Shown: positions 11,566 through 26,590 of the stretch, piece by piece
Layout: every line of letters begins with the position of its first letter
How positions within the stretch are numbered: the first letter of the stretch is position 1
From: Temnothorax longispinosus
Taxonomy: Eukaryota; Arthropoda; Insecta; Hymenoptera; Formicidae
DNA: 64,000 bases
Direction of reading: 5' to 3'
Assembly: GCF_030848805.1 (NCBI RefSeq)
Contig: NC_092360.1
Coordinates: 12,338,001-12,402,000 of the forward strand
The notes under the pieces: model-generated
Told to the model about the DNA's origin: nothing
Seen by the model: only the letters and a program-made list of their open reading frames with translations
Databases searched by the model: none
Translations under genes and position numbers: made by a program

Positions 11566-14500
11566 GTGCGTGATTTATATTGAAAGTCGCGCGTTTTCAG
11601 GAAAAAAATCACGTTTACCGGCCCGGCTAACTTCCGGGTAACGAACATAAACTCGTTTATGCATGTTTTGAAAGGCATATAATCTCTCGCTTAAATCTCC
11701 AATTAAAATGACGTAACAATAACATTTCACATCTGGAGTTATACAGAATATGAAAACAATTGAGTTATACAAAGTTACATGAATAAAGTACTTGCGTACG
11801 TTATCTTGTTTGAAATCACTTTATAAGTAAAAAGATTACGAAGTACTTCTATTAGATTATATTTTATTTTTATTTTTATTGTGTATATTAAATAAAGCAT
11901 ATTGTATGTATAACAACATGATTCTTCTTTGTACAAAATTATATCAGAAAAGATGACGGGGTGCAAATACTCTTTTTGTTACAGATCAATTTTTAATATG
12001 GATTGATATATGTCTGCAACTAAATAGCAAAATTAATAGTATTTGCTAATATCATTTGATACATTTCTGTCAAGTAAACAGATCAAAACGACGTAACGAA
12101 ATAAATTACACATCGTAACGTCGTATTTTTATTGTACACTTATATATAAATACAATTATATTAACGTATTTCATTACACTGCTCCTGCAAAGCTAAAAAG
12201 TATATTCCAATACTGCAGCGGTTATTGTAGATTACATCAGTTAATCTCAAAGGACGTCCGAAGAGGTAACCGCAGGGAATAGAATTTCGCAAGCTGCCAT
12301 GCGCGTAATGTGTGATGGAACGCAGAGAGCGTCCAGAAGGAATTGTTCATTAGTTGCAGCGGAGTAATTCGTGGCCGAAGGCTGTGTAAAAAAGAACCGG
12401 AAGGTCCGGAGAAAAAAAGGGTGGATCAGTTATTCCATTATGCGTGGCTCATTAGGCCGACGAACATAACTCATCGGCCGGTCGAAAATTACGGCCCTCC
12501 CGCAGGATGAAAAGTCGTCCTCGATATTTGTCGGTAGCGAATGAATATTTCATGGACAAAACTAACGACGCGCTTCTTGAGTTCCGGGCGCGGCGCGGTT
12601 ACGTCCGACTGCGGGTGTGCTATGAGGGATGTGATGTAATTAAGCACTTTGTTTAATGCCGCGTCGGAATCGAATTACAATGAAGTAGAGGAAGAACAAG
12701 TTTGAAATTGCTCTTAATCTTTTATTAGAACAATGCAAATTCAAGAAGCCCGAACAATCTCTCGAATAAATTCTATAATTATTATCAATGTTTAAAATCA
12801 AAACATAATTAATTCTACGATAAAATTGAAATTGTAATTAAAGAAATCTGTATACAAGAATTAAAGAAAATAGTTTTAAAATATTCAAAATGGATTTAAT
12901 TATTTTATATGTATATCTACTAACACACAAAATATGTATTTTCTAATATTATAATGTCCTGAGTTATAAATTCATTGTGAAATAAAATTTTGTTTCAAAT
13001 CTACTTTACTGTTTTACGTTTTTATTTACTCGTTCGACTCATATTCATTTATCAACAGCCAAACATTTAACGCGTATCTTTAACCATTTCTTTTTTTTTT
13101 TATAAGAAGACGAAGGGAAGATCGAGAATCTCTTTGGCTTATCGCTCGAATCTCTTCTCGTCTAATTTATATGTGAGATTGTGACAACGATTTGCCGTGA
13201 CACCTTACGAATATTTATTATACGGAACCATCTCGTGATGTCGCGATAAATATGCTTTAATTACTATTCCTAATTAGTATTTCCACAAATAGAGCACAGA
13301 AAATAATCTATTAATAGAATTGATTATCTCGGACAAAGTATTAAATTGGATGTGAAGTATATGTAGAGAGTTTAACATCAGATAAAAATAAATCTAATTG
13401 ATCGACATTTTTATCATAACATTTATCTTCTTGTGTTTCAAATTAATTAATAAAGAAACATACTCTTGTGATATGATACTTGTGTGATATTTTTTGTTAC
13501 GTAAACAAAAGTCATTATAATATTTGATAAATACTTAATAACTCAATATAAGAATTGACGAACTGTCACATTTTGCTTTACGAATAAATACGATTTGGGA
13601 GGTAAGTAGCCCAAATTGCATCGATATCTATTCGCGAGAGCAATTGTATTTGTCGGCAATGTTCCCTGAAAGCGTTAGAGACCGCGAAAGAACAAAGAAA
13701 TGATTGAGGATAACTGTAACATACGGACAAACAAATGGTCCAATGGATGCCAGCGCATCGAGCGCGATCCTTTATTTGAACAAGTTACCATAGAAATTGC
13801 GATAACGAGTGTTATCGCTGTTCGTGCGTCACGTGCACGTGAGTTTACTGTCTATAGGGTCGCAAATGCCATTACTCGCTCGTTAAAAACGCGTAATTCT
13901 TTGAATTAAATTAATGATTTTATACTGTCAATTTGATTCACTGAAATAATAAATTCCGAGATTGTAATATCATGCATATTACTCGTAAACTTTTATCCTT
14001 TGGAAAATATATTAAAGAAGAAATTTTCACTTGGTAATAAAATAATAAATTCTTCCCGTGCGAACACATTGAGCGTTAAAAAAAATTATTTATTTATATT
14101 ATAATATTACTCGGTTTATACTGTGATGTCGCTTTTATGAAATATTTACAATTCAGTCTAATGAATAAATTGGATTGCGTTGGATTTACTGCAGTAAAAT
14201 AGTAAATTGGGAACGTTCACATCATCTGTGGAAGATTTAACAATATTTCACATTGAGAAAATTATAATTGCACAATAGAATTAAATGACACATTTATGCT
14301 TAAATAATTTTAAATTGTGACGATTCTATTGACTTTTAATGTCAATAGTCATATCGCGTATTAATCCAGTAATAACGTTTATTAAATGCCAGTCAAGGAA
14401 ATATAACGAATTATTATATTATATAATGCTTTTATATTATTAACTATTTAATAATTCTCTAATTAAACGTAGATCTTTGAAAAATGACAATTGCAGTTTA

Positions 14501-15240
14501 ACTCAAATCTTTTATATTATATTCCTTCTTTACATTAAAGTTACGGTTTTTAGATTAAGATTTCATTTGAGATAAATTGATTCATCTCTCAGATTATATA
14601 TAATACTACCGCTATTCTGTATACGCAATAGCCATGCATATAAGCGCTACGATTAACTCTTCGAGATAATAATCCGCATTAGAAATCCGGTACAATCGTA
14701 CGATCCATTGTCGGTGAATTGTTTAACCATGTTGCTCCGCTCGCTTATGCTACACCTAAGCCTGTATTTCGCTGTCAGCCATTTTGTACGGTTAAACGGA
14801 TGAAAGTTTAGACTCTGTGATTTACAGAGGCTTCTCTTTTGCAAAAGTGTTATAAAAAATTTCAAATCGTTAAAGATAATATTTTAAATGATCAATAAAA
14901 CCTGAATAAATAAAAAATCAATTTTCTAAATTTCGTTGTATCAATTCTTACGCGTCTAGTTAGGTACATGAAAGATAATGTAATATTAAATAACTTATTT
15001 TCAAACAGTTTTAGATATGCATCATATATCTTTGAAAACTGGACGACCATACAAATTATGAGTTTTGAAGTTTAGCAAGAATATTAAAAAAAAATGTAAA
15101 TTCTTTTATTATCGTCTTATTTCGCCATCCATCTATATTCGAGCTAATCCAAATCAGATTGCCGATGCAGTTCCAATCTACCGTCAACCCTTATCCATCA
15201 TTGCTCGCACAAAGCCTAACCGTTTCATCTTCACCGGCCG
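11566..15240. other. Non-coding stretch
   Basis: AT-rich with a CpG-richer patch at about 12,260-12,680. A GTAAGT word at 13,592 and a GTGAGT word near 13,849 are not paired with usable acceptors. Short frames such as 13,700-13,909 and 14,653-14,865 (minus) are unrecognised. No gene is supported. Confidence 0.35.
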
Positions 15241-15720
15241 TGTTCGTCGGTTGTAGCGAGGTGCGTTTAGACACTACGTTACAGTACGTTTAATCTCAAC
15301 ATGCTAGCCTCATTATAATCCGGCAACTGACCAATAACGACGCTATGTTAAATGACCAACGGCGTGTGTATCGAGAGACGGTCGGTCGTTGCAGCCGCCA
15401 TCGCGACGCGACGCGACGCCGACGCCACGCTGCGCTCTATCGCGCCCGGCGTTGCGCGCATTGATTCGGGATTACATCTCGATAGTAAGTGTTGTGTGCG
15501 CACGATACTCCACGCGAGAGCTCGGAATTATCTTCGTTAAGCCCTTAAGTGCTGCCGACCGCGTTCGTTGCGCCATGCCGCGATGAATCGCGCGTTCATC
15601 TAACCTCCCCGAATCGCGTATCCCCGTCGTGTCTCGAATCCGATTCGAGATTCGACGGACGACGCGACCGACGTCCGCGCGCGAACTCTTCGGTTCTCGA
15701 TATTCTCTTTCGCTTGAAGG
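15241..15720 (+). promoter_or_regulatory. CpG island with CCAAT box and donor-like site
   Basis: GC-rich block containing GACCAATAAC near 15,330, a short GACGC pentamer run (about 15,402-15,426) and a strong donor-like GTAAGTG at 15,485. Together these resemble the promoter, first non-coding exon and donor of a plus-strand transcript. Frames of 62-83 codons cross the block in several phases and none is recognisable. A non-functional GC-rich patch is the alternative. Confidence 0.3.
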
Positions 15721-18700
15721 CGCGGCCTTTTTTTAGTATGCGTGGAATAAAGTGCGGCATTTTCCAGGCTCTTTTTGACTATGAAACAAACGCGTTTTGA
15801 CTTGGAATATATATACGTATACATATAATACATGGACATACGGATGAAACGCGTACAATATTCAAAGCAGAACGAAGTGGCCGTTCTTTGCGCGTGCTCC
15901 CGATATTGACAATTCTTTTTTCTTTTGTGAAAAAATGCATGTATAAATAACTTGTGACCGGATAAAGCGCAAGAATATTGTAGTGGAACATTACTAATTC
16001 TGCAGTTTAATAGTCACAATAGTTTCCATAATAACTGTCTTTTATTAATTTTTCATCGACTATTAAACGGGTATTTTTTAGTAATTTTATTATGCAGCAA
16101 TCTCTGTTTTCTATATCTTTAATTACTCTCATTTTTTTCTTAAATTTTATATCTTTGGAAATCTTTAGTCTTAAGAAATGTCATTTCAAAGACAAAACGG
16201 TTAAAGAAATTATTTGAGTCTAGAGAAATTCGAACGCGACACGAAGACGTAAGAAAAAAACGTGGCAATCTTGAAGATTTGATGTCTGAATATGCCTGAA
16301 GATCGAATTTGTATAATGGCCTCGGTAAATATGCATACTTGCTATTCTTATCTTCATCTCGACGGAGTCTCACTCACTAGAAAATGAGTTCTTTTTTCTC
16401 GATAAAGCAAATGCCCTTCAAATAAGACATTTCCTCCATTTAATGCGCTCGTAAATAACAAGACAGCCTGATCCACTTATGATATCGCCGTCAAGATGGC
16501 CGGTTCTTAATTCGATCTACGTCTTGATCGATGAACCGGCTCGCCTTCGTCGCACGTCACACCGCGAGAATTTAAAATGTTACATTGGAGCAAAACTTAA
16601 CCGATTGCCGGTTTCACTTATTAGCAATTTTATCAGGGAAATATTATTGAAAACAGGGAATTATTTAAATAACTGTTCAACAGATATCGACGTTAATATA
16701 ATTGTTTCATACAATATGTTATCATAATCGATGTAAATGGATTTATTTATATCAATAATTTAATGGAATTGCTTGATTTATATTAGTAGAAATATTATCG
16801 TTACAATAGCAATTTTTTAAGTTAATATTATAAATAAAAATATCTATACCTCTGTATATACATATCGTAGCTTTCTCATGCTTGTGTGTTATTAATATTA
16901 CTATTATAAATAAAAATATCTCATTCATGCAAAATGCAGAACATGAGACTTTTTGATAACTTTTACGTTTATTGACAATTAAATTTTCGTGATATTAATT
17001 GCGTCACGTATAATTTCATTATGCAAGTTATTCAATGTTGCTAATGAATTAAACTCATCATTTATATAATTAATTATGTAAATTAAATCCGCGGTAAATC
17101 TTCTATATGTTGTCTTTCATTTCAATATCTGAGGTACATTATCAGTATTTTATGAACCAGCCTGCAGTAACAGCCGACAATGAATATAAACAAGTCTATA
17201 ACAGCAGGTTATCGGGAAATACAAGTGAAATTAGTTAAACTTTTATTTATCACCAATAAATCGCTCATAAATCGCTTCCTAGGCTTTAATACGTCGCTAC
17301 CTATACGAGCCACATGGTGCAATGTGACTACATGCACGTTTTAAATACAGAGTTTAAAGATAAAATAATTATTTATTGCCTGCGCGAAAAACAGTTCATC
17401 ATAAATTTCAACTCTATCCATCATATTGAAAATAACAGCAATATATATTTGTGAGAATGTCAAGTAAAAGCCATGAAATGCAAAACAGCACTAATCTCAT
17501 GTTAATTACTATTTTATCTTAATTGTTTGTTATACTGTAATAGCCTTCTTTATATAAATTAGATCCTACTAATTCTACTAAAATAATTTTTGTAAAAAAA
17601 ATAGAATAAATTATTTTAAATAAAAAAAAAAAAACAATAATATATTAATAATGATTATTTTGTATATTTTGAAATAGAGAATAAAGGCTATAGTGTCTTG
17701 CATTACGTCAATTCCATTCCGGGAACATACGTACAGAGAGAGAAACATTTGCCGAAAATAGGTCAAGAAATGACAGTGTGTTATCGCGAGTATCGATTTT
17801 GCGCGATGGTTCGTATACCGAATGTGATTAAGAATGAGATGTCAGAGATCTACGGCTGCTGGATTAATTGAAACGAAACGAAATGGCTCTACATCCGCAG
17901 ATGAGATTACACTTCTCGGATGGCATATCGGTATTCGAGTCCAGCGAGCCGAACGTTTCGTTGCGTTCTCGACGGTGCATACCGTAGCTAGAATCGATAT
18001 TATGCCCGCGGAAGGTTCCACAAATGTTCAAAACGCTTTTGCAACCGGATTTTACTACGTCCATGTTTAACAATGCCGTTTAATCAGAGATTAACATTAC
18101 GAATGCGTTACGTTGACCCACGACATTTTCGCGATCGTTCAAATTGCACTATTCGGAGTCAAGTAAAATTGAAGAATATTATATAAATTGATAATGAAAG
18201 ATATGGTTACGCTATAATAAAAGTAACAAAGTGCAAGAAAAATAGCATGTATATATTATAATATTATAAAAGTAAAAAAAAATTGTCATCCAATGTAATA
18301 GTTATTCGTTATTCTATTTGCTATCTGATATTCTGTGAGATAAATAAATTATCTATAGAGAGCGATATTGCAAAAGCATTGTAAAATTTGAATGTGACTA
18401 AAAACCTAATATTTTATCGCTTTTGTTGAGAAATTTATTCTCCTATTTAACTAATTTAAATTAAAACATCAGTAATTGTTAAATTTTGCAACTAGAACAA
18501 TATCAATATTCTATTCATTGTTTCATAAACATGTACGTTAAACATGTTGTATGTACTACAAACATTTATTATGTTATATGACATAATCGTTAATATTCAC
18601 TATATAGTAAACATTTCTAGTTATTGAACAAAATATATATGCTTATTTTATAATCTGTACAGAAAAAAGATATATTGTATATAAAAGAATAAGATAAAAA

Positions 18701-19145
18701 AAGACAAATTAGAAGAATAAGTGCCGAAATCTGCTACAACGGAGTAGCAAGACCAATTCTTTAATCTCTCGCCTCATTTATTCCGGCAGTTTGACAATTT
18801 CCATTTAAATCACGTTTAAATGGGCGCGCTCTAATTACCAGGCTTTCCCAGTAAAATTAGGTACATGCTTGTAACAAGTATGTCCGTGTGGCATGTGAGC
18901 ACGAACGCGAATATACACGTCGTTCTCAAAAATCTGCATACTAGTAACGGATCTTTATGACCGAGATAATTTCAAATCGACTTCTTTATTGTCACATTAT
19001 ATTGTATTCGAGACGTTTGCATATCATAAGATTCTAATTTGATTGTTATAAAAGATTCCAAATGAGATTTTTATTAAAACATATTTTATACAAAATTTTT
19101 ATTAAAAGATTTAGCAGGTCAGCAAGGCAGAAAAAGGAGAAAGAA

Positions 19146-19152
<7 letters not shown>
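15721..19152. other. AT-rich non-coding stretch
   Basis: Contains two copies of ATTATAAATAAAAATATCT (about 16,827 and 16,903) and long A/T tracts. A mildly GC-richer segment at 17,830-18,075 is open on both strands (78 and 69 codons) without splice context. No gene is supported. Confidence 0.35.
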
Positions 19153-19214
<62 letters not shown>

Positions 19215-19216
19215 AA
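19153..19216. repeat. (GA)n microsatellite
   Basis: About 60 bp of almost pure GA dinucleotides, continuing from an AAAG-rich lead-in at 19,125-19,150. Confidence 0.95.
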
Positions 19217-22200
19217 AATAGAGATTATTATGTTTTATTAAAAAATAATTTCGCAAGAATTGTGTTAATTTCAAAGTTTACTTTCACTCAAATATTTTTG
19301 CTTTTAATGAGAATTCAAATAATTAATTTGCGATTTACTTGTAATTTGTTAAATAACATATTATGTGAAGAATGAAATATTCGCACAGTGTATAAATTTT
19401 TGGGCACCCGATATAATCGGATGGTCGAAAAGTCGACGGAGTCCATTGCCGCCACAGACTGATGCAAAAAATGGGATAAAAGGGACATAAAAATAAAAGG
19501 AAATGGGTCAGCTGCAACTGCGTTTATATAACGTACGCGTCCATATGTTCACCAGAGTATAGCATATTATAACTCTTTTTATTAAAATAATGTAATATTT
19601 AAAATAAGGCCGAAACTTTTTAAAATGTTGTTACAACTATCATTATTACGTTTTCAAAACAACGACTGTCTCTAGAATAGTAATTTATGATATATTATAT
19701 TAAAAGAGAACCATAACAAATTCATATTAAAATTCACAAACTATTATCACAATTCTCTCCCTCTCCCTCTCTCTCTCTACCCTCTACATATAATATGTAT
19801 TATTAAAATACATATCATATGTATACATTTTATAATTTCTCTAGTTTACGTACAACAAATTGAAAATAAATTGTCTTTAAACAATACTTATAATCGGTAT
19901 TCATTATTTGTCTATAAGTAGAATTTTTTGTAAATTTATTTCATATTTATCAAAAATAATCTTACTTGTCAGAAAAATTTATAATTTTATTTTACGTATC
20001 CCAGATTATTACACCATAGTTTTTCTAAAAAATATTATTCTAAATTTTTACGGACGGTACGCAAATATTTTCTGTTCGTTGCAATTAACATGTTAATGCA
20101 TTTTCCAACGTGCGCCGTGTTTTCCAGTTTATTTCGCGCGCATTTTATTGCGGAATTTTTTTTCGGCTGTCGAGGAGGTCTTAACCCTTCGAGACTCACA
20201 CTGTACATGTAATTTACAAGAAACACGAACGAGTTTTTATCCTGGGCGACGTATACCATCGTTGTCTCGGTCAAACCTTTTCCTGACACTGAGGGATTTT
20301 TCCGTCGTGTACAGCTACAACCATTGTCTGCCATTGACGAGCGGATTTTTGCTCGCTTCTTGGCTTTTTGGGACGCCTTTACCATTCCAAATAGAGAACG
20401 GCTGCTCCAGAAAATATGACGTCTGCGCGCCGCAAAACTTCGGTGCAATGTAAACGAGCGCTTTTCATTCTCCAACGAGATTTAACCACCCTACCTTCAC
20501 TATTTAAAATAGCGAACGAGAATATCTCATGCAGCTACACTGCCATAAAACTAATTTATGTCTCGATCGTTACTGAACATTATCATTGTACAATACATAC
20601 AAATAAAATGAACAATATTAATAATATTATAACTCGTTATATTTCAATATTATATCTCGGTCCTCATAATTTAGCTTCTTCAACAAACTGTATACTTTTT
20701 TACCAAATAAAACAATAAATAATTATATAAAATTAATAAAACTTTAATTAAGAGATATATCTAACTTTACTTTCATAAATTTATAAATAATTAATAAACG
20801 AATTTCTCGGCGCATTATATTACATTTATCGAAAATGATCGTAAGCCTTTAAACTTTAAACCGTCAAGTTAAATCTTAAATTAATGCTGAAGCAATAGTC
20901 GTACAACGAAATAGTATTATTAATTATAGATTAGACACAAGCCATCGAATTCTAATAGGCAAGGTTTAGAAATAGTCTCTATAGCATTGCCCGATAGACG
21001 ATCGTTTTATACCTTATCGATACGTCGCCGTTCGCCATTTCTTTCTCCAAACAAGACTTCATTCCGCAAACAATCTTGTCCCGATCAACACCTAATACGT
21101 TGGAATTTATCGCGTGCCGAGAAGAAGAGAAAAATGCCTGAAGATCGATACGGGTGAAGGTTTGATCTCGCGGCGGCTTCAAGATTACCGGCGACCCGGA
21201 GGTATTTTAATGAAGTAATTATCTACAAAATCACATGTGCACACGTTATCTCGATTGAAGGGTCCGCGTCGACTCATACGTTTCCTTGTCCTTTGGGCAA
21301 TAAAGTTCTGGACACCGTATGATGCTCACGATCAATGTATTAAACCCTTTGACGGAGGCCACTAACCGAAACGTATACTAAGATAGTATACCGCAACGTA
21401 ATAAAATCTAATTGTTACTGAAAGCCCAATGGTTCGCCGTTTATATAATTACAACATCACTAACTCTTTCAGTCATAAAAACCACAAGCATATCTTTTTT
21501 TTTACAACACACAGAAAAATGTATATATGTTAATCATCTAATTATTAAAGATACTGATTTCAATTTTTAAAAACTTGAATTGTAATATAAACCATTTCGA
21601 TCAGAAATATTTAAATAAAATAATAAAATGCAAATTACATATTTCGCAATTTGCAATTACGGAATTTGTAACAAAAGAACCAACTGGTAAGTTATTTAAT
21701 AAACATACATAAATTTATTTAATAAAACAATGTAAAAACAGAACACATGCAATTAAATAATTGAAACATAATTTAGGCAAAAGAGTCATTCTTTTCAAGT
21801 AAAAAATTTAAAAAAATTTTTTAAATTTTCTTGTTACAAAAAAAATTTATAAAAAATATTTTTTCTTTTCAATAACAATCACTAAATTTGAAAAAATCAA
21901 TATTATTTAATTCATGAGTTACGATTTACTTATATTTGGAAGAAATAATCACTGAGATCCATCACGTCACATCACAATATTTGTTTTCGTTTTAATAAAA
22001 AATGCCTAATTAATGTAATATAAATGTCAGCTTATACAATATCCTGCTTTAGTATGAAAACGTGCAGAAATTCGTCATAAAGAGAAGAGCGATAGCCTAA
22101 TTAATAAATCGCTCATTTCCATTCATTCGCGCATTTCAAGGATTCATTCGAATTTGCTTTTAAAGCCGTTAGAGCTTGAGCAACTTGAATAGCAAATTGA

Positions 22201-23180
22201 ATACGCTACAGAGTGAATTCACTGATAATTTTGACGAATATACTGAGCATGAATTCAATTTTATTCTAAATATGTGTATTATCAATGTGTATCGCGCAAC
22301 ATCTGCTGCTGGTTCAAAAAACATTGGCGCTACAGTTTGACGCTGGTATTTCCGTTATCGATGAAAAATTAAATAATTTTGCTGCTTGTAACTGTTTTTT
22401 TTTGTTAATAATAATGAATATATCTATACATTGTTATAAATGTATAGAGAATGCTTGCTATGCGCTATGCTTGTAATGCTACTTGTATTTGCAAGACGCC
22501 TGGTGATATAAAGTTAGAAAATGGAAATAAATGTTTAGATAACATTTATTTAGGAATTATTTCAATTAATATACAAATTGTGCAAATATTAATCTTCAAG
22601 TTCAGATGGAGATTATACAGAAACTTAATAAACCAAAGATCAAAAAACTTATTAATAATAAAAATTCAGAGAAAGTACCGAGATATCCATATGACTTCAT
22701 TAAGTAAAAACATTTATTTAAAATTTAATAGTTGATTTGCTATAATACTAATTATTAATACTAATTATCAATACTGATTGCAATAGGTAAGAGCCATTAT
22801 TATTGGCGCAGCGTTCGTATAAGAATCAATAAATTCTTTTATATTTTGATTTTAATCATCGTAAACTTTGCCGCTTAGAGAAACTATTGGAGAAACGCAA
22901 ACGATTATTTCGGTGTAAATTCTGGCGTGGTGCTCACAGTAACGTTTAAAGGAAATAAAAGCTGCACAGAGCAGAATGGGAACCAGAAGGTTTCAATTTT
23001 ATTGACGTAACTATGAGATCTCTTTCGCTGTTTTCTGTCGGAAAAAGCGAATATAACCATTTCAAACTATGTGATCGCGATTTTTTTCTATTATATATTT
23101 TTGACTACAGGCAATACCTACAAAGTGCATCTTTCAGAAAAACGATTATCGGGAAGAAATAGATACAAATTAAATTCAAA
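19217..23180. other. Non-coding stretch
   Basis: Mostly AT-rich with a CT-rich run near 19,757-19,780 and a GC-richer block at about 20,090-20,480. That block is open on both strands: 146 codons on the minus strand (20,035-20,475) and about 100 on the plus strand. The minus frame meets a CAGT|GTGAGT word near 20,200 but has no recognisable domain. No gene is supported. Confidence 0.3.
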
Positions 23181-23292
23181 AGAAATAAGTTATTATACCT
23201 AAATGTATTAAAATGTTGCAATTATAAAATAATTCTTGAATTATTTTACAATTGCGATATTTTAATACATTTAGGTGTAATAACTTATTTCT
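23181..23292. mobile_element. Palindromic MITE-like element, 55-bp arms
   Basis: The left arm (23,181-23,235) and right arm (23,238-23,292) are complementary over 55 bp with about four mismatches and a 2-bp centre. Such a near-perfect palindrome without coding capacity is typical of a very small MITE or the folded relic of one. Target duplication could not be fixed in the AT-rich flanks. Confidence 0.5.
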
Positions 23293-23400
23293 ACCTCATT
23301 TCCTCAGATTACCTACATTATCGTAAACTATAGTCATTATAAAAAAAATTATAATCATGAGAAATTATAATAGAGATACATAAATATTTTTACTGCAATA

Positions 23401-23510
23401 TGCACGATTAATAATACATTAATTAATATTTTTCCTATTGCAATAATTTATTGCAAAATATATGCAATAGGAAAAATATTAATTATTAATGTATTTAAGA
23501 AATTCGTGCA
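23401..23510. mobile_element. Second palindromic MITE-like element
   Basis: The ends TGCACGA and TCGTGCA frame arms that share AATACATTAAT and TAATATTTTTCCTATTGCA in inverse orientation, with small gaps. It lies only 108 bp from the palindrome at 23,181-23,292 but has a different sequence, so it is not a copy of it. Confidence 0.45.
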
Positions 23511-25479
23511 CAAAATTCATTTAAATTATGGCATTTATATAAGCAGTATGTTGCAACATTCATTTTGCACGGTCTATTTTACAGGATGGACGATTACACA
23601 CGTAAAATAAAAAAAAAGGAACACGTGGATACTATCTCACTAGAGAGCCGATATTTCGCGCCCCGAAGAAAATTGTATGAAATAAAAGCGCGCTCTCTTC
23701 TCGCGCACGTGTAATTTTAATCCGTGCAATTTCTCGGTGACTTTTTTTCTCGCCAGCAGGTGATGATCGGGTCGATAAACCAACCACCACCGTTTTATCA
23801 GGTCACGCTCATCAGGTTCCTCGTTCCCATAATAACAGTCTGCGTACGGAAGTCCGATATTTACTAATAAACAGCCGTTGAAAGTGTTTCCAATATACCT
23901 GGCCGATTACCGCCCGTATAACGTATATCCTGCTAAATGGACCAGGACGATGCGACGCCTTTGAACAGCGACAGCGCACATTGTGACAGAAAGCAATGAA
24001 ATATCGATGTGTACGGTAGCTTATTGCGAGCTGTTTTACTGCGAACGCCCTAACGCCTTTACCGTACCCCGTTTTTACACGTCCCAGAAATCATAACGCG
24101 AAAAGATTTACGCGGAGCAATAATTTATTCTGTCGTAGGTCGCATGTCCATTGATATTCGTATGCGATGCATTTTATTTTCTTTGCACAATTCGAAAATG
24201 TTCGATCGGATGTATGTACATGGATATTAATCACAATTTCTAAAATATTAATGCTTGGTTTCTCAGATTATCCAATTTATAACAATAAATTGGATATAAA
24301 TTTATATAAAATTAGTAAACGAGTATAAAAACTGGATTTTTTTCTAAATTTAAAAAAAATGTTTTTTTTACAAATGCATTATTAAATTTATGTGGAAAAT
24401 TGTAAAAATTTTTCTCTTTTTTTCTTTAAAGTGCATTTTTATATTTGTATTAAATATCCCATGTAGATAATATTTTTTCATGTATATGCGCAAAACGATT
24501 AATTTAATGAATTTAAAATTGTCAATTTAATTACAAATATTGGTACGTATAATAAAAATCTATATAAATAGTTTAATCAAATGCGCAATCGAGTGATAAA
24601 ACGTTCTGGTTAGTAAGCTCGTAAAAAAACTTATCGTGTATATTGCAATTGCAAGTTTTATGCCGCGGCTACAATTTTGGCCTTACTAGTTCGTCATAAA
24701 CTGTCCTGTCATAGATCGAACTCTCCCGTACGCGGGACATAGAGTTAGTCCTCGTAAACTCGACGCGTAATTGGACCCTTCGTAGCGTGCATACAACAAG
24801 TAATACGTATGGTGTGATTACATTATGAGTTCTAATCACTTTTGCCGCTAAAGCAATCTTGCTATATCGTATCACGCGTGCCATCTGACCGCGCCAAAAA
24901 AGCCGCACGGAAATACTCGAAAATAGTTACCGTGACATAACTAATAATATTTACCGGAAGTGATGTGTGTCAACATTTGCGAAATTGCAATAATGAAATA
25001 GCAGCAGTAATTTGACGGGCATAATAATTTTAGAGTAAACACACCTGTTAATTACACTGTCGCAAAACCTTTTAGCAATATAGATCATGGAGAACATGTT
25101 GAAAAGATCATTAATAGGATAATTTTGTGCAATTGTAAGAAAAACTGACGATATATATAGCTATCGAAGATGTGTAATTATAATTTTTATCACTTTATAA
25201 TCCAGAAGAAAGATGAAATGTGTAATCTGTATAGTCTTATATAAAAAAATTGTTGTATTTATTTAAAATTAAATTTATAATCTAATATTATATAAATATA
25301 TATTATTATTTATTATATATATTTACATTTATTATTATATTATTATATCATTATATTTGTATTTATTCAGAAGTTTAGGTTTATGAGACAACGTATATGT
25401 ATATGTAGACATTTTGTTAATACATATATAGTACCACATGTGATAAAAGATTAAGTTTATAACGAAGAACATACTCTCG
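23511..25479. other. Non-coding stretch
   Basis: Includes a CpG-richer patch at about 23,600-24,110 without any convincing frame, followed by AT-rich DNA. A 79-codon minus frame at 24,669-24,908 is unrecognised and has no splice context. Confidence 0.35.
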
Positions 25480-26590
25480 TTAGGATGCTTAACGCGACGA
25501 GATTTTACTAGATAAAACTCACGAGTGAAAATGGAGATTTTGCGGTGCGCATATCTCGTTAAAATGCGCGAAAATACACGCGTTAATGTGCTGAAATCGG
25601 AAGCGTTAAACTGTCGAGCATAAAACGGTTGGCGGCTTCTGTTTAGCGCTTTTCCGCTCGACGCGGCCGCGCATTACGCCCGCAACACTTTTAATTGCAA
25701 ACTTAAAAGGCTTCTCGCGGATAAAGGGGTTGCTCAAGCAAGAGGTAAACCGTTCTGCCGCTTTTGCAAAGAATTAGCCGCGGGCAGAAGCGCGCGCAGA
25801 TACAAAGTGCGCGAAACTTTATTAATGTTAAATTCGGTTTTATGATACCGGGCCGAAGGAACTTAAATTCGCTCCTGCCTCAAATGCGCGCCGCGCGGCT
25901 GGACTGCTGCTCTTGCCGCGCTTCTGACAAAAGACGAGAAGGAAGATTGTGTAAAGTGGCTCGTTTACGTCCCGGAGGAGAATAAAATAGAACGCGAGGC
26001 GCTTGCCCGGATTCGTTAAACGATTATTATTACTGCGAATCGCGTGCGATAAGAATCGACGATAAGTGGAACGTTTATCGATCGGGATTTATCTCGTGAT
26101 ATTTTCTATAAGAGCGGATTTTAACGTCGAAGAATGGATAATCTTCCTCCTCGGTGGATAACGATCTTGCAGTGACGTTGAATAGACCTCTCTTCGTTGG
26201 AAGCAACAACGTAAATGCGAATCCGATATTCGCGGCGATGTTCACTGTACGCGCGAGATCCCGCTCTCTGACAAACCTTGCCTTATCAACTGTTCGCAAC
26301 TCGGCCTTATCGCTCGACGGACGGCCACTGTCGCCGCGGCGCGTTGCGTCGCGTCGCGTCGCGATTTCACCGCGCGGGTCACTTTGTGTACGCGCATTTC
26401 CGAACTTGCTTGGCATTCGCGTTACAGATAGCATGGAAACAGAGGGCAACTGCGAGTTTTGCGCGTTGAATGCACCTCGGGGCTTGCTGAGGTATCAGGT
26501 GTTCCTGTTTCCATTGTTGGCAGCGTCGGAACTTTTGCGAATTAAGCGACGTACTGGCGTCCCGCGAGATTAATCGCGCTTTCGACCTAA
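25480..26590. promoter_or_regulatory. Large CpG-rich island
   Basis: About 1.1 kb of CpG-dense sequence, including a GCGTC pentamer run (about 26,346-26,363). Long frames cross it on both strands (26,075-26,600), as expected when stop codons are rare in GC-rich DNA, and none is recognised. It may be a promoter or first-exon island. No initiator, start codon or donor could be defined. Confidence 0.3.

Noticed and set aside
20035..20475. 146-codon minus frame
   Set aside because: Open on both strands, no domain, and the internal CAGT|GTGAGT word alone does not make an exon.
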